Position numbers and translations under genes: made by a program. The notes under the pieces were generated by a model. The model was not told where the DNA came from. It searched no databases and saw only the letters and a program-made list of their open reading frames with translations. A stretch of 64,000 nt of DNA from Dipteronia dyeriana (Eukaryota > Streptophyta > Magnoliopsida > Sapindales > Sapindaceae): positions 30,823,598-30,887,597 of the forward strand of contig CM065297.1 in assembly GCA_032871835.1 (NCBI GenBank). Direction: 5' to 3'. How positions within the stretch are numbered: position 1 is the first letter of the stretch; each line of letters starts with the position of its first letter. This document shows positions 1 through 11,688 of the stretch, piece by piece.

Positions 1-725
1 CATAACATAACCCATTATCAATTCAAGAGAAAATAAGTAAATCTAGAAAGCGGAAGCGTACCTGAATTCATTGCTGGAGGTTGGTGGACGGGTTATGATC
101 TTCCAAATTATCACGACCTTTATGATACCGTGTTCTCTTTTTCCCTTTTGATGGGGATATAGAGAAAACAAAAGTATCGTATAATTTGGGGACCATAACC
201 CTAAATATATATAATAATCAAATTATTATATGTTGGCTATTTCTAATTCGGCCTCTCAACAAATTAGAAATAGCACTCTGGTATCTACACATTAATTCCA
301 TGACAATTATACCCTTAAGCCTTAATACTTTAAATTTTAATTAGATCACTTTAATTTAGGCTTAACCAAAAGATAGCACAGCACATTTAATATTTACATG
401 TGTGGCCCCATATGATAGAATTTTCTAACATGTCACACATTATTTATTTATTTATTTTTGATATATAATATCACAATTTCCTCAATTGTCTCTCACTTTT
501 CCATTTTTTTTAAATAAAAAGATGTATATTTAATTAATCAAAACAATTGTCTTCAACATAATTACAATCACTTTGTAACAAACTTTTTCAATTAACTGAC
601 AAGTAAAACAATTTACTACCAAGTAGGCAATTTATTAGGGGGATTAAACCAGTTTCTCTCCCGCTCAAATTTCCTATTTTACCTCTGACATTAATTTTTT
701 TTATAGATCATATTAATAAATTTGT
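1..725. other. AT-rich sequence, unassigned, possibly a reverse-oriented LTR end
   Basis: No coding region is visible. On the minus strand the first 120 bases read like the 3' end of a copia LTR, with a CGCTTCCGCT motif also found at the end of the family B LTR near 62490. No partner LTR or primer-binding site is inside the window, so this is only a suggestion. The rest is A/T-rich filler up to the start of the family C LTR. Confidence 0.3.
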
Positions 726-1332
726 TGTTGGCATATTTGGGTATAGGTTGGAGACCCATTATACATCCAAGTGGACCAAGCCCAACAAGCATATAAAACT
801 GCATGGGCAGTTTTATGAGTGGCTATATATATATATATATATCAGTTTGAGAAACTGATATAAATGTAACAGACAATACAAACAAATATATACACATATA
901 CGTGTATTGGATGAGGCATGCATGAAATGTATTGTGTATGTGCAAGGGAAGTGAAGGCATTGTCTATACAATGCTAGGCTGTGCAGTCTGTGAATGTTTG
1001 TGTGGTTTGTTAGCATGCATGCAAGGCAACAAAATGTAAGTGTTGTGTCTTATATATATTTTGGTGCAAAGAATAACACAGTGTATGCTTGAGTGTGCAA
1101 GCATAGAGAGAGACACAATATACAATATATAGAGTTATAAACACTAAAGAGATGTGGAGAAATTCATGGTAAAATTTCTCGCATCCAAGATCAGAGTGTG
1201 GGTTCTTGCATTGTGATCAGAGGGGACTTTTCGATCATGTGATCGTCCTCCGATCGGTGATACAATCCCAAGTGTTCGGTCCCACATTTACTGGAATTCA
1301 GATTTTCGATGGTGAACGGTAATATGAATTCA
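726..1332 (+). repeat. 5' LTR of family C
   Basis: Starts TGTTGGCATATTTGGG and aligns with 11015-11626 almost throughout, ending at a GGTGAACGGTAAT block followed by a CA end. It contains a TA microsatellite around 826-842 missing from the 3' LTR and lacks a 12-base stretch present there. The end is set by where the two copies stop matching; this leaves an unusually long 28-base gap to the PBS, so it may be a few bases off. Confidence 0.85.
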
Positions 1333-1360
1333 TTTTGTTTATATCGAATTTTATTAATAT

Positions 1361-1372
1361 TGGTATCAGAGC
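1361..1372 (+). promoter_or_regulatory. Primer-binding site of family C (initiator Met tRNA type)
   Basis: TGGTATCAGAGC is the standard plant copia primer-binding site, complementary to the 3' end of initiator methionine tRNA. It fixes the element as plus-strand. Confidence 0.9.
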
Positions 1373-1500
1373 ATGATTGGGACTGTATTCTGGTAGAAAT
1401 GCCATGTCTAGGAATTGTTGTTCACGTTTTGAATGCTTCACAATTCGATAATGGCATAATACCACACACTTGTTATATTTCGTTTTAGATGGCATGATTG

Positions 1501-1501
1501 T

Positions 1502-1577
<76 letters not shown>
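1501..1577. repeat. (TA)n(TG)n microsatellite
   Basis: About 45 bases of TA repeats pass directly into about 30 bases of GT repeats inside the leader of family C. Confidence 0.95.
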
Positions 1578-1578
<1 letters not shown>

Positions 1579-1582
1579 TTAT

Positions 1583-4465
1583 ATGTTCTGGATTTTATTG
1601 TCGTATTATAACTTCAAAATTGAGAGAATTTTAAAGAATTAAAAATGAAACCCATGACTGTTATGGGGTTCGAATTTTATTGTCATTTTTTTGTTTCTTT
1701 ACGATCATTGTACCATTACATAGAGCCTTTCGATAGCTTTTCAACGATAGATCATTTGCATAATTTGGTTAAGAAACGAGGGAGAAAAACGATTTCGAAT
1801 ATTTACATTAGAAATCAAAATCTGGAAACTTATTTTTTTCTTGAATGTAGGTGAAGATCATGAAGAACATGTTCCACGCTCCTATGAGCGAAGTGTACGT
1901 TTCACCCTAACTTGAATGTCGTAATTAAGGGCATAAATGGAATTAAAATTAAATTTGGAGTCGGATGGTAGTGGTCTCATGATCGGGAACGTCAGGGAGT
2001 ACGGCGAGTGCGTCTCACTCTCCTCCGGCACGAGTGGGCATTGGCATACCATGCATAAGTGGTTCTGGTGTTGACATATGGACACACCAGAAGATGACAC
2101 GTGGTGGGTTTTTGTCTTTTGTGCCAAGTGGCCCATTCTCACTTTGACACATGGCGTTGATGTGTGTGAAAGAAACAGGTGACGGTTTCTAACCACCAGG
2201 GAAGTTACCGAAGACGGTTTCAGACCTCCGGTACAGTAACCGTTCGACACGTCATCACTGACCCCACCGGATTCCGATTCAGGTTCTCCGACCGACAAAC
2301 TTCCGGTGACTTTTCTGACGGCCGGTTACTTTTTTGGTGATTTTTTTGGTGTCCAATATATGGTTTTCCGACCATAAAAATCGGTTTTCCGGTAACTATA
2401 AGTGGTTTTCGACATTTTTTTTTATATATTAATTCCATTGATTTGTTTCGCTCAAATGGGAACTGAATTAATGCCCTATAAATTTTGGAAGGGATTTTTT
2501 TTAATAAGATGAATTCTAGCAGGGATTTAAGTGACAATTTTTTGGTGTGGATTCCAATGACAGTTTCCAGTATGATTTTCGGTGACGGTTTTTGGCAACA
2601 GTTACCGGTGCTGTTTCTGGTAACATTTTCCGATTCAGATTTCAAAGATGGTTTCCGGTGGCATTTTTGGCCACCGTGGATTTTTCCAACAGGAATTTTA
2701 GCACTGTTTTCTAACGGGCATGGACTTTTCCTGTGGAAAAAAATTTGACCACCGAAATTCAGCTTCAGTGGGAACTATATATGTTGAAAAACCTTCGTTC
2801 GGAATTCTCCGTCTAATTAATTATGCAATCAGGAAAAAGAAATTTTATTAGAATGTACGTTGGAAATGTACAAGATCAGTAAAGATAAATTTTTCTAAAT
2901 GACGTAGAAATTTCTTTAGAATAAATCTGCATTATCTCATATGTCTTAATGGAGAAGATTTCATGAATCTTATTATTGACATATAGTCACAGTCAATGAA
3001 TCATGTTTTTGTGTGGAGAGATGCAGTGGATAATCTTTTAATGAAATTTCCTAAAGAATTATTAGATCTATAAGGTTGGAAAAGCTAGAGTAAGGTATCA
3101 CGATGTATTTTGGTCATATAGCATGTGAACTAGAAATCGTAGAGGAGTGTTACATTCTTGGGAATGTGAAACGATCTACTACATCGCAATAAATATTCAT
3201 AGTGCTAGGCACATGAGTTATTGCACACGCAAAAGATGACCAAATATTTTAGAAAATGACAATTAGATGAGTTGTGAAGACTTAGTGAGTCTTTCTCAGT
3301 GGTGATCGATATAAATATGAAACGTATAGAATGAATAGCATGCAAAGTCACGTATTTTGAGAAAATACCGGGGTTTTAATAAACCGTTTTATAATAAATA
3401 ATTTTGGTTTATTTACTTTATAGTAAAAACGGTTTGACCCATAAAATATTTTGTTGGGGCTTGTGCATTGTATTATTCTGTTATTTATATGATCACTTAT
3501 TTTTGGGAATTCTAAATTGTTGAGTACAATATTAGAATTAGAATTTTACACAAAGTACTAAATTAATGATGATTAAATTTTTGGAAACGGATGGTAATTA
3601 GACGCTTTGACAACTTTTTTGATTCTGTTCCTTAAATTGTTTCATCATTTGTTCAGTCAGCGTTTGCAGCAAAATTAAATGTGTGTATTTTTTTAAAAAA
3701 TTAATATGCTTGCATAGTAGATTGTATGTCTCTACATAGATTAGCATAAAATATAGATTATATATCAACAATATTGTGGCCAATTTGATTGCAATAAACT
3801 AAATCTTGTAATCTAGAGAATAGAGATACAATAAGGTTTAGTGTATTTTAAGAGTAAGAAGCTCTTGAGACTATAACATGAATCATGATTGAACTTCGGC
3901 ATAGTACTTATTGCTCGATATACAAGATGTGAAGACTTATCATGCCAGAAGTTAAATTACTCGTATCATGTTGCGGAGTAAGTTAAATAGTAATTTCACA
4001 TGTATGTTTTACAAGTATAATAAGGATTAAGTAAAGTGGTTTACCTTTCAGAGTTTTGGCTTGAAGGGAAATTTTTAATAGTATTTTGAGTACTAAAATT
4101 TAGTATGTATGGTATCAAGTTTTAGAGTACTTATAAGAAGCGTCAAAATTAGTGGCAACCGCCAATAAGGATATAAAACATGATATACCGACTAAATGAT
4201 CTGATCTCTTTTGATAGTTGGAATATATAAAATTAATATGACACATTTCGATCTCGTTATTTTGGTAGTAGAAGATGAGCGCTTAGAGATGGCTTAGGCT
4301 TCTAGCCAATTTTATATGAAAGATTTCAACTTGTTCAAAACTTTTAGTTTGAGCATATTAATGGAAATAGATATTTCCAAAAGGAGAAGAGAATCCAATC
4401 ATAACCATTTAATCTTAGATCGGAATATGTAAGAAGTTAAGGGATAACGAATTGAGAAAGGACAA
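1583..4465 (+). other. Decayed leader and gag region of family C
   Basis: By position this should hold the 5' untranslated leader and gag. No convincing gag reading frame survives. The part at 2010-2750 is richer in G+C and repeats a short GGTGACGGTTTCCGG-like motif; longer ORFs here on either strand show no recognisable domain. A loose inverted repeat (AAACCGTTTTATAATAAA against its degenerate complement) lies at about 3378-3434. Confidence 0.5.
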
Positions 4466-4540
4466 AACTAAAATAGCTTGTTGATGTTGTGACAAGTTGG
4501 GTCATTTTCACTCATAAATGCGTTGAGTCGAAAAGAGAAA
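4466..4540 (+). pseudogene. Remnant of Gag CCHC zinc knuckle, family C
   Basis: The translation includes CCDKLGHFHS, the C-x2-C-x3-GH core of a retroviral-type zinc knuckle that binds element RNA in the Gag particle. The last cysteine region has stops. It lies just before where protease should be and about 550 bases upstream of the GAG-pre-integrase motif, the expected spacing. The protease itself is not readable. Confidence 0.55.
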
Positions 4541-4989
4541 AAACCAAAATCAAGAATTTGTTAACTTATGCTTACGTTTCTGGCTATGTATTTTCTTTTT
4601 GAATCTCGTCCTTTGTGAACGGTAGATAAGTATAGATATACTATCTAACAAGAAACTATAAAGCACATTTTGAGTAAAGTTAGATAATTAGAGACAAGAT
4701 GTATATGTGTTAGAATGATTTTTGGAGTTAAGTACCTACAAAATAGGTTTGCATGGTAGCATAAATTTGTACTCCATAATGTTCTAATACACACTTGAGA
4801 TCTAACTGGGTTTTAGTGTCAGCAGTTATCCTCATTGATTCGGATTATCTTTAATGATCATGATGATTGTATATATGAATATTATTTTAGCAAATTTTAT
4901 TCATATGGTACTTGATAGTTGCTTAATAGTTTTAGTATTATACATCAGTAGAGACGGTTATAATTTTGTTTGTTTTTCAATCATTACAA

Positions 4990-5449
4990 TGGTAATGGTG
5001 CTGATATTTTGGCATGCTAGATTAAGTCATGTTGGACTAGATAGAATGAGTATATCAGTCAAAGAGGACTAATTGGACACATTTATCTTAAAGGTCATGC
5101 AAATTATCTAGCAAGAAAAACAACTAGAAAACCATTTAATAAGGAACTAGATCAGGAATTCTATTGCAACTAATTTATTATTACATTTGTGATTGAATGA
5201 GTGTAAATGATAGAAATGAAATTTCATATCTAGTTACATTAATTAATATCTTTAGATGTATCGGTTATATCTCTTTGATCTCTCATAAATTGAAAGCATT
5301 GGATTGCATTCAGATTGTTTGGTTAAGGATCATATTAGATGATAAACTTTTTGAGTTTAAAGAATAAACTGAGTACAAAATATCTTTCTGAACGGTTTAA
5401 GGAATTGTTTAGTAAGAAAGATATAAAAAAAATATTTATTTATTCCTAA
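4990..5449 (+). pseudogene. GAG-pre-integrase and N-terminal integrase remnant, family C
   Basis: An ORF ending at 5072 contains FWHARLSHVGLDRMS, matching the LWHxRLGHxG signature of the copia GAG-pre-integrase domain, which carries the histidines of the integrase zinc-binding region. Downstream frames hold scraps such as KPFNKELDQ and ERFKELFSKKDI fitting the copia integrase core, but with many stops. The core is cut at 5450 by a solo LTR; the reading resumes at 7042 at the PGTPQQNG motif. This catalytic domain would have inserted the cDNA into host DNA; it is inactive. Confidence 0.7.
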
Positions 5450-7041
5450 TGAAACAAATATTATGGTGTGTATAATATTAATCTAGAGGGGGATGGGGGT
5501 ATAGATTTTAAACAAATTTACCCAATTTTCGTTAAAGGTCAAGTTGACGAAAATGCCCCTAGCTAGTTACAACAAAATCACAAGTGTAAAGATTGCAGAA
5601 ATATTAAAGACACTTGAGATATACGTGGAAACCCTCTAAATGGGAAAAACCACGGGCTGATGAGTGCGCCACACTAGAACCTCGAATCCACTAATGGCAA
5701 AGGAATTACAACCTAATCCCGGTTTAAATCCACCACCATTACCTAATCCCGGTATAAGTGAAACTAGTCCATCTTGCTTGCGATTTAAGCTACCTACTCC
5801 CAGAAGCAACACAAGTCTTACTTCTCAATGAAGAGATAAAATGTCCTATGTGAATATATGATGATATTAAAAAAACAAACAAGGCTAGGAAACCCTATAT
5901 GCTTATCTAGGATAATGAGATGACAATTAATGCAATCCTAGATATCATGAGCTAAATGACATGTTCAAAAAGCTTAGCTAAACATAGATCAAACAATCCT
6001 ATGAAACTATCACAATACAACACTCAATCATGTCATCACAACAATCTTTAATTTGTATCTAGAATATGTTCTAAGAGCATACAAATAATTAAAGAGATGG
6101 CATAGCAAGCAAACCACTTAACTTGTAAGAAGATAGTGAAGAACTTACCAAACAAGATGTGATAAAGCAAAACTATCCATAGGTGCACTCTAAATGACTT
6201 TAGATGATGCAAAATGAAGTTCTTATGCACATGAGAATGCTTTGAGTGTTTAAAGATGAGTTCTTGGAAGAGTTTTTCCTTTGAAATATGTTCTAAGGAA
6301 AATATATGATGCTCTGAACTCTTACATGACCTTAAAGCAAAGTGTTAAATATATATGAGATCCAAACAAAGTGAGGTCGTTTTGAAAAAAATGTTCCAGC
6401 TTCCTCTATGTGCGGTGGTGACATGCGCTGGCCGAGTAGCGCACCACCAGCGTATAGCCTAATTTTTTAATAGGCACTGGATGAGTGGCGCAACACATGC
6501 GACAATCCACTGGAATGTTGCATTGGTGAGGTTGCGCTAGTCAAGTAGAGCACCACCAGCGCATTGCCCACTTTTTCAACTTTGCACAGGTGCAATGGCG
6601 TAGCTCAGTGGCGCATGACAAGCGGTGTTCCTCTGTAATGTTGCGCTGGTGAGGTGCGCTGGTCGAGTAGCGCACCACCAACGCACAACCTAATTTTTCA
6701 ACACTCAAACACACATTTTCAACAAGTCCAAGAGTGATGAAGATGCATCCTATACTAATGCCTAACATGGCATGAAACTTTAACTACAAGATGCAAATAT
6801 ATCAATCAAGAGTCATTTAAACCAAAATACACACAAGTAGAAACACTCAACATATATGAATAAGAGTTATGCATGAATTTGTGAGTGTGTGCAACAATCT
6901 CTTCAAAGCAAGTAAGCACAAAAATTTTACCTTTAGTGCTTCTCCTCTTGAGGTCTTGAGAGCCTAAGCTACCCTTACATAATACCCTAAAATTATGATT
7001 TTGTTCACGAAATAAGCCAATCAATAAATGAGGACTTTACA
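5450..7041 (-). mobile_element. Solo LTR of a SIRE-like copia element
   Basis: A 1592-base insertion in the family C integrase. It has TG...CA ends (TGAAACAAAT to GGACTTTACA) and a near-perfect 5-base target duplication, CCTAA at 5445-5449 and CCTAG at 7042-7046. The CTAGAGGGGG block near its left end and the ACGTGGAAACCCTC motif resemble the family A LTR at 22237-24082 in the same orientation, hence the SIRE-like call. No internal domains are present, so LTR-LTR recombination has removed the body. It is missing from the second copy of the tandem duplication, so it arrived after that duplication. Confidence 0.8.
6425..6705. repeat. GC-rich tandem repeat inside the solo LTR
   Basis: About 2.4 copies of a 109-121 base unit (starting at 6425, 6534 and 6655), each opening with a GCGCTGGTCGAGTAGCGCAC-like sequence. 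It is clearly richer in G+C than the surrounding LTR. Confidence 0.8.
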
Positions 7042-7982
7042 CCTAGGACTCCGCAATAAAATAGTGTAGCGGAAAGAAGAAATTAAATATTGTTGGTAAT
7101 GGTTAAAGCTGTGATGGCGTAAGTGAATTATTTAGTATCTTACTAGAAGATATGTTAATTGATGCCTACTTACTTAATCATGTTTCATTTAATCAAACAC
7201 TTTTGCACCATATGTATTCGGGACAGGTAGGTAGCCTGGTCTGACTAATCTATAGCCATAGGGGTATGCAGATTATGTTTATAATCCATCTCATAGAAAT
7301 GAGAAATTGGATCCAAGAAGAGAAGTTGTATCTTTGTTTGACACTCTGTACATTCCAAATGATTAAATAAACGATGGTGTATAATTAGATAGAAGTGTGA
7401 CTGAATTTGAATCACAAGTTGTCATTATTAGAGAATGAATTTCTTAGTAGAAGTGAGTTTAATATAGATATCTAATTTTTAGAATTTGATGATCTGTGTT
7501 AATATGTGAGTGGCGGTAAATTAAAATTTAACTTGATCCTCCATCCCTAATGGGAGTGAAATTTTAATTGGATCTTTCATCCTTAATAGGAGTGGAAGTG
7601 GAAATCTACACCATAGTTGGAGTAGAAATCCTCATAGATTTTTCATCCCTAGTGGGGGTGAAACAACTATTAAATCAGTCACTGTAATAATTTACCAACT
7701 CGTGGACATAATCACCAAATTATCCCATTTCATCTTTCGGAGATTGAAAGGGAAGTTTTGATGATTACTTTGCTTGACAGTGATGAGCCAAAGATTTTAG
7801 AATTGAGCTATCACTACTATTTACTAAGTGAATATATGAATGAAAGCAATGGAAGGGAAGATGGAGTCTAGAAAAGTAATCATGTCCGGGACTTGGTTCA
7901 CTTACTGCCTGGTCATTAGACCATTATGAATGTATGGTTCCACATATGTCATACGTAAGGCAAAAAGTACTAATGAGAGGTA
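7042..7982 (+). pseudogene. Integrase C-terminal region, first duplicate, family C
   Basis: Frames in this stretch recall copia integrase from the third catalytic motif onward: a degraded PGTPQQNGVAERRN, then VYNPSHRNEKLDPRREVVS and VTEFESQVV, the usual copia integrase tail before RT. Stops and shifts are frequent. It pairs with 8014-8951. Short motifs of the type CATCCCTAGTGGGAGTG recur several times at 7540-7670. Together with 5413-5444 upstream of the solo LTR it forms one duplicated unit of about 970 bases. Confidence 0.75.
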
Positions 7983-8951
7983 TAAGAAAGATATAAAAAG
8001 ATATTTATTTATTCCTAGGACTCCGCAGTAAAATAGTGTAGCAGCAAGAAGGAATTAAATAATGTTAGAAATGGTTAAGTCTACGATGGCGCAAGTGAAT
8101 TATTTAGTATCTTACAAGAAGATATGTTTATTGCTGCCTACTTACTTAATCATGTTCCATTTGATCAAACACTTCTACACCATATGAATTCGGGACAGGT
8201 AGGTAGCCTAGTCTGACTAATCTACAACCCTTGGGGTTTGTAGATTATGTTTATAATCCATCTCATAGAAATGAGAAATTGGATGCAAGAAGAGAAGTTG
8301 TATCTTTGTTTGATACTCTGTGCATTCCAAAGGATTAAATAAACGATGGTGTATAATTAGATAGAAGTGTGACTGAATTTGAATCACAAGATGTCATTAT
8401 TAGAGAATGAATTTCTTAGTAAAAGTGAATTTAATATAGACATCTAATTTTTTAGAATTAGATGATCTGTTTTAATATGCGAGTGACGGTAAATTAAAAT
8501 TTAACTTGATCCTCCATCCCTAGTGGGAGTGGAATTCTAAATGTATCTTTCATCCCTAGCGGGAGTGGATGTGAAAATCTACACCATAGTGGGAGTAGAA
8601 ATCCTCATGGATCTTTCATCCCGATGGGAGTGAAACAACTGTTAAATCAACCACTATAATAATTTACCAACTTGTGGACATAATCACAAAATTATCCCAT
8701 GTCATCTTTTGGAGATTGAAAGGGAAGTTTGATTACTTCACTTGACAGTGATGAGCTAAAGATTTTAGAATTGAGCTATCATTACTATCTACTAAGTGAA
8801 TATATGAATGAAAGCGATGGAAGAGGAGATGGAGTATAGAAAAGTGATCATGTCTGGGACTTGATTCACTTACCGCCTGGTCATTAGACCATTATGAACA
8901 TATGGATTTCATATATATCATATGTAAGGCAGAAAGTACTAATGAGAGGTA
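7983..8951 (+). pseudogene. Integrase C-terminal region, second duplicate, family C
   Basis: Near-identical to the first duplicate and reads the same integrase motifs (TPYEFGTGR, VYNPSHRNEKLDARREVVS, VTEFESQDV). It begins TAAGAAAGATATAAA, also found at 5413 before the solo LTR, and ends just before a TAAG at 8952. The 4-base TAAG at both ends suggests a microhomology-mediated tandem duplication. It carries no LTR insertion. Inactive. Confidence 0.8.
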
Positions 8952-9060
8952 TAAGTTACGATTAATCACAAATGAAGAAACGTATTCTTTGGAAGTAAAG
9001 TTTTCTTCTATATGCATTATTCTAGCATTAGTCACATATTTGAACCTGAAATTACATTAG

Positions 9061-9890
9061 ATGGATGTAATGATTGTACTTCTCGATAGAGAACTAGAGG
9101 AAAAGATTTACATGGAATAGCCTGTAAAGAATTTTGTTTCAAAAGATCAAGAGCACATAAGTGTGCTTGCTTGATTAATGTATGGTTTGAAACAATCCTC
9201 TAGAAAGTGGTATCTTTTATTTCATCAAGCTGTAATGTCTTACAGATTATTGATGACTAAAGATAGCCATGGTATGTACACTAAATAGGTTAAGGATAAT
9301 TTTTATATTATCTATATATGTGGACTATATGTCTTGGCTAGAAATAATGAAGAGTTTGTAAAACCATAATGAAATGGTAATTCTCAATTTCTTTGAGATT
9401 TTATATGAGCAATGTGGCTTATATATATTAGGAGTAATAGTTGATTAGAAATGAGCAATTATAGGCTCATAGATACTCCTATTATGAAATTACACACTCT
9501 TAGCCTTATTATGTACCTTGAAACTCCATAAGATCAAGTTATTAATTACAAGTTCCTCATGTTAGTACAATACAGAGTCTCATGTACATTGTTATTTGTA
9601 TAAAGTCTATCATTAGTTAGGTTGTAAGATTGGTGAGTGGAGACCAATATAATCCTTGATTACAGTATTGAGATGTTGTCAAGAGAATAATGACATACCT
9701 TAAAAGTATGACTAACTAATTAGTGTACATTGTGATATGTACAAGGCCCAATAGAAATTATGCTACAATATTGATAATGTATACCAATATAATCCTAGAT
9801 TGAGAGGATTATGATATAACCCTAATAGTAAGGAAATTTATCGATAATGCTAGCATAGTTACACACATAATGTATTAGAAATATGTCATT
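9061..9890 (+). pseudogene. Reverse transcriptase and RNase H remnant, family C
   Basis: The frame from 9061 reads MDVMIVLLDRELEEKIYMEQ then LMYGLKQSSRKWY, the copia RT pattern (MDVKTAFLNG.LEEEIYMEQP...LYGLKQAPRQWY). Where the catalytic YVDD should be, the translation gives YICG, so both aspartates are lost. Farther on, MYIVICIKSIIS and a YLKSMTN-like stretch match the RT-RNase H connection. RNase H itself is not clearly readable. Stops are scattered throughout. Confidence 0.75.
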
Positions 9891-9952
9891 AGGTTAAGAC
9901 CAGTATTCATACACGTGCGGTTGCCTCAGTTGCTCAGATAACAAACTGATAT

Positions 9953-9954
<2 letters not shown>

Positions 9955-10021
<67 letters not shown>

Positions 10022-10022
10022 T
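9955..10022. repeat. (CA)n(TA)n microsatellite
   Basis: About 55 bases of CA repeats followed by TA repeats, near the end of the pol region of family C. Confidence 0.95.
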
Positions 10023-11014
10023 AGAGAATATGTAGGATATATTCTCTCGGAGCTAGTATAAATGAATATGCCGCATTGATTTTGTCAATATGAAGTTCAC
10101 AAAAAATATACTAATATATTTTAGAACCGATCATGATAGACCCCACTATCATTAATACCTGATTCAAGCTAGATTTGAGATCTTAATGTGGCGTTAGAGA
10201 GAGGCGAGCTTTTAAGAACTCAGGTTAGTCACGAGAGTTGTGACTAGACTAAGATCTGTACAGTGAATAATATAAAGACATATGCATTCTTATTTAGAAT
10301 GAAATTCACTGTAACACGTGTTTCATACCACGTGTGCTATTTGTGACCGATGTGGAAAATGAGAGAATGAATCCTTGCTTCCTCATAGTGTAAGTTCCAT
10401 TAAAGTTGTACATTAACTTCAAACAGTGTCCTTATGACCATTCACTTTATCTTGAAGTGACAAAATAATGTTAGCACCTTTAGTGTGTTATTTCTATGGC
10501 TATGATAATTCAGCCTATGGGGTATATCTAAGGTAGCAGTTGTTCTGGAGATGGAGCGATATAGATGAAATGGGAAGATTTAATGAATTTTTATCTGACT
10601 TATGTATTCACCGGTCGACCAATTGTATTTGCTACAATTGTGAATACATGAAATGTGATAAAGTCAAGCATAGCTTTTGAGGGATTAAGTAAGCTTTAGA
10701 CTGATAAAAATTATAAATTAAATATAGGATACAATAATGAACAATATTATCTCTTGTAAATAGAGAATTTACATTTGAGATTGTTATCTCCCTTTATATA
10801 TATTATTGATTGTTCATAGGTCACACGATGCATTTACACGTATGAACACTTTTGATAATGATGATAATACTTATGTTTAAATGTTTTAAAGGCTCCTCTG
10901 TATATATCACATCTTACACCATTTGGAGAGTGGCAGATGTTGATTAATAAGGTTGTACCTTTGATGGGCTTGTGGTAACCTAACTGTGTTGGCCCCACTT
11001 GTGCGAGTGGATGA
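10023..11014 (+). other. 3' untranslated region of family C
   Basis: Noncoding sequence between pol and the 3' LTR. The last bases before the LTR (GTGCGAGTGGATGA) fit a decayed polypurine tract, the primer for plus-strand DNA synthesis in copia elements. No ORF with recognisable content. Confidence 0.6.
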
Positions 11015-11626
11015 TGTTGGCATATTTGGGTAAGGGTTGGAGACCCATTATACACCCAAGTGGACCAAGCCCAAGTCACCTAGCCCAACAAGCATATAAA
11101 ACTGCATGAGCAGTTTTATGAGTGGCTATATATATCCGTTTGAGAAACTGATATAAATATAACAGACAAGACAAACAAATATATACACATATACGTGTAT
11201 TGGATGAGACATGCATGAAATGTATTGTGTATGTGCATGGGAAGTGAAGGCATTGTCTATGCAATGCTAGGCTGTGCAGTATGTGAATGTTTGTGTAGTC
11301 TGTTAGCATGCATGCAAGGAAACAAAATGTAAGTGCTATGTAATGTGTATATTTCGATGCAAGGAATAATACAGTGTGTGCTTAAGTGTGTAAGCATAGA
11401 GAGAGACATAATATACAATATACAGAGTTATAAACACAAAAGAGATGTGGAGAAATTCATGGTAGAATTTTCTCCCATCCAAGATCAGAGTGTGGGTTCT
11501 TGCGTTGTGATCAAATGGGACTTTCCGATCGTGTGATCGTCCTCCGATGGGTGATACAATCCCAGGTGTTCGATCCCGCTTTCACTGGAATTCAGATTTT
11601 TGATGGTGAACGGTAATCCGAATCCA
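11015..11626 (+). repeat. 3' LTR of family C
   Basis: Direct repeat of 726-1332, starting TGTTGGCATATTTGGG and ending AATCCA. Small indels and substitutions separate the two, showing an old insertion. Confidence 0.85.
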
Positions 11627-11688
11627 AATAAAGAAGATGAGATTTCACAAATGTTTATTAACATTTGTGAAATCTCATCTTCTTTATT
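11627..11688. repeat. Perfect 29-base hairpin with 4-base loop
   Basis: Arms at 11627-11655 and 11660-11688 are exact reverse complements, with loop TATT. It abuts the outer end of the family C 3' LTR. Such perfection in a decayed region suggests a recent origin, for example by template switching, or a small foldback element. Nothing shows it is expressed. Confidence 0.9.

Larger units (their letters stand above)
726..11626 (+). mobile_element. Decayed Ty1/copia LTR retrotransposon, family C
   Basis: Two direct LTRs of about 610 bases bound an internal region with, in order, an initiator-Met type PBS, a decayed CCHC knuckle, GAG-pre-integrase, integrase, reverse transcriptase and RNase H. 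Integrase before RT is the copia order. Every domain is broken by stops and frameshifts, so the element cannot make its own proteins. Its 10.9 kb length is inflated by a tandem duplication of the integrase C-terminal part and by a 1.6 kb solo LTR insertion. No clear 5-base target duplication is seen (TTTGT before, AATAA after), which suggests mutation, imprecise boundaries or rearrangement. Confidence 0.85.

Noticed and set aside
2220..2645. 141-codon minus-strand ORF in the family C leader
   Set aside because: Biased Lys/Ser composition, no domain, overlaps a plus-strand ORF of equal quality in a low-complexity GGTGACGGTTTCC region.
3378..3434. Imperfect inverted repeat as a possible MITE
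   Set aside because: Short, mismatched, no target duplication and no second copy in the window.
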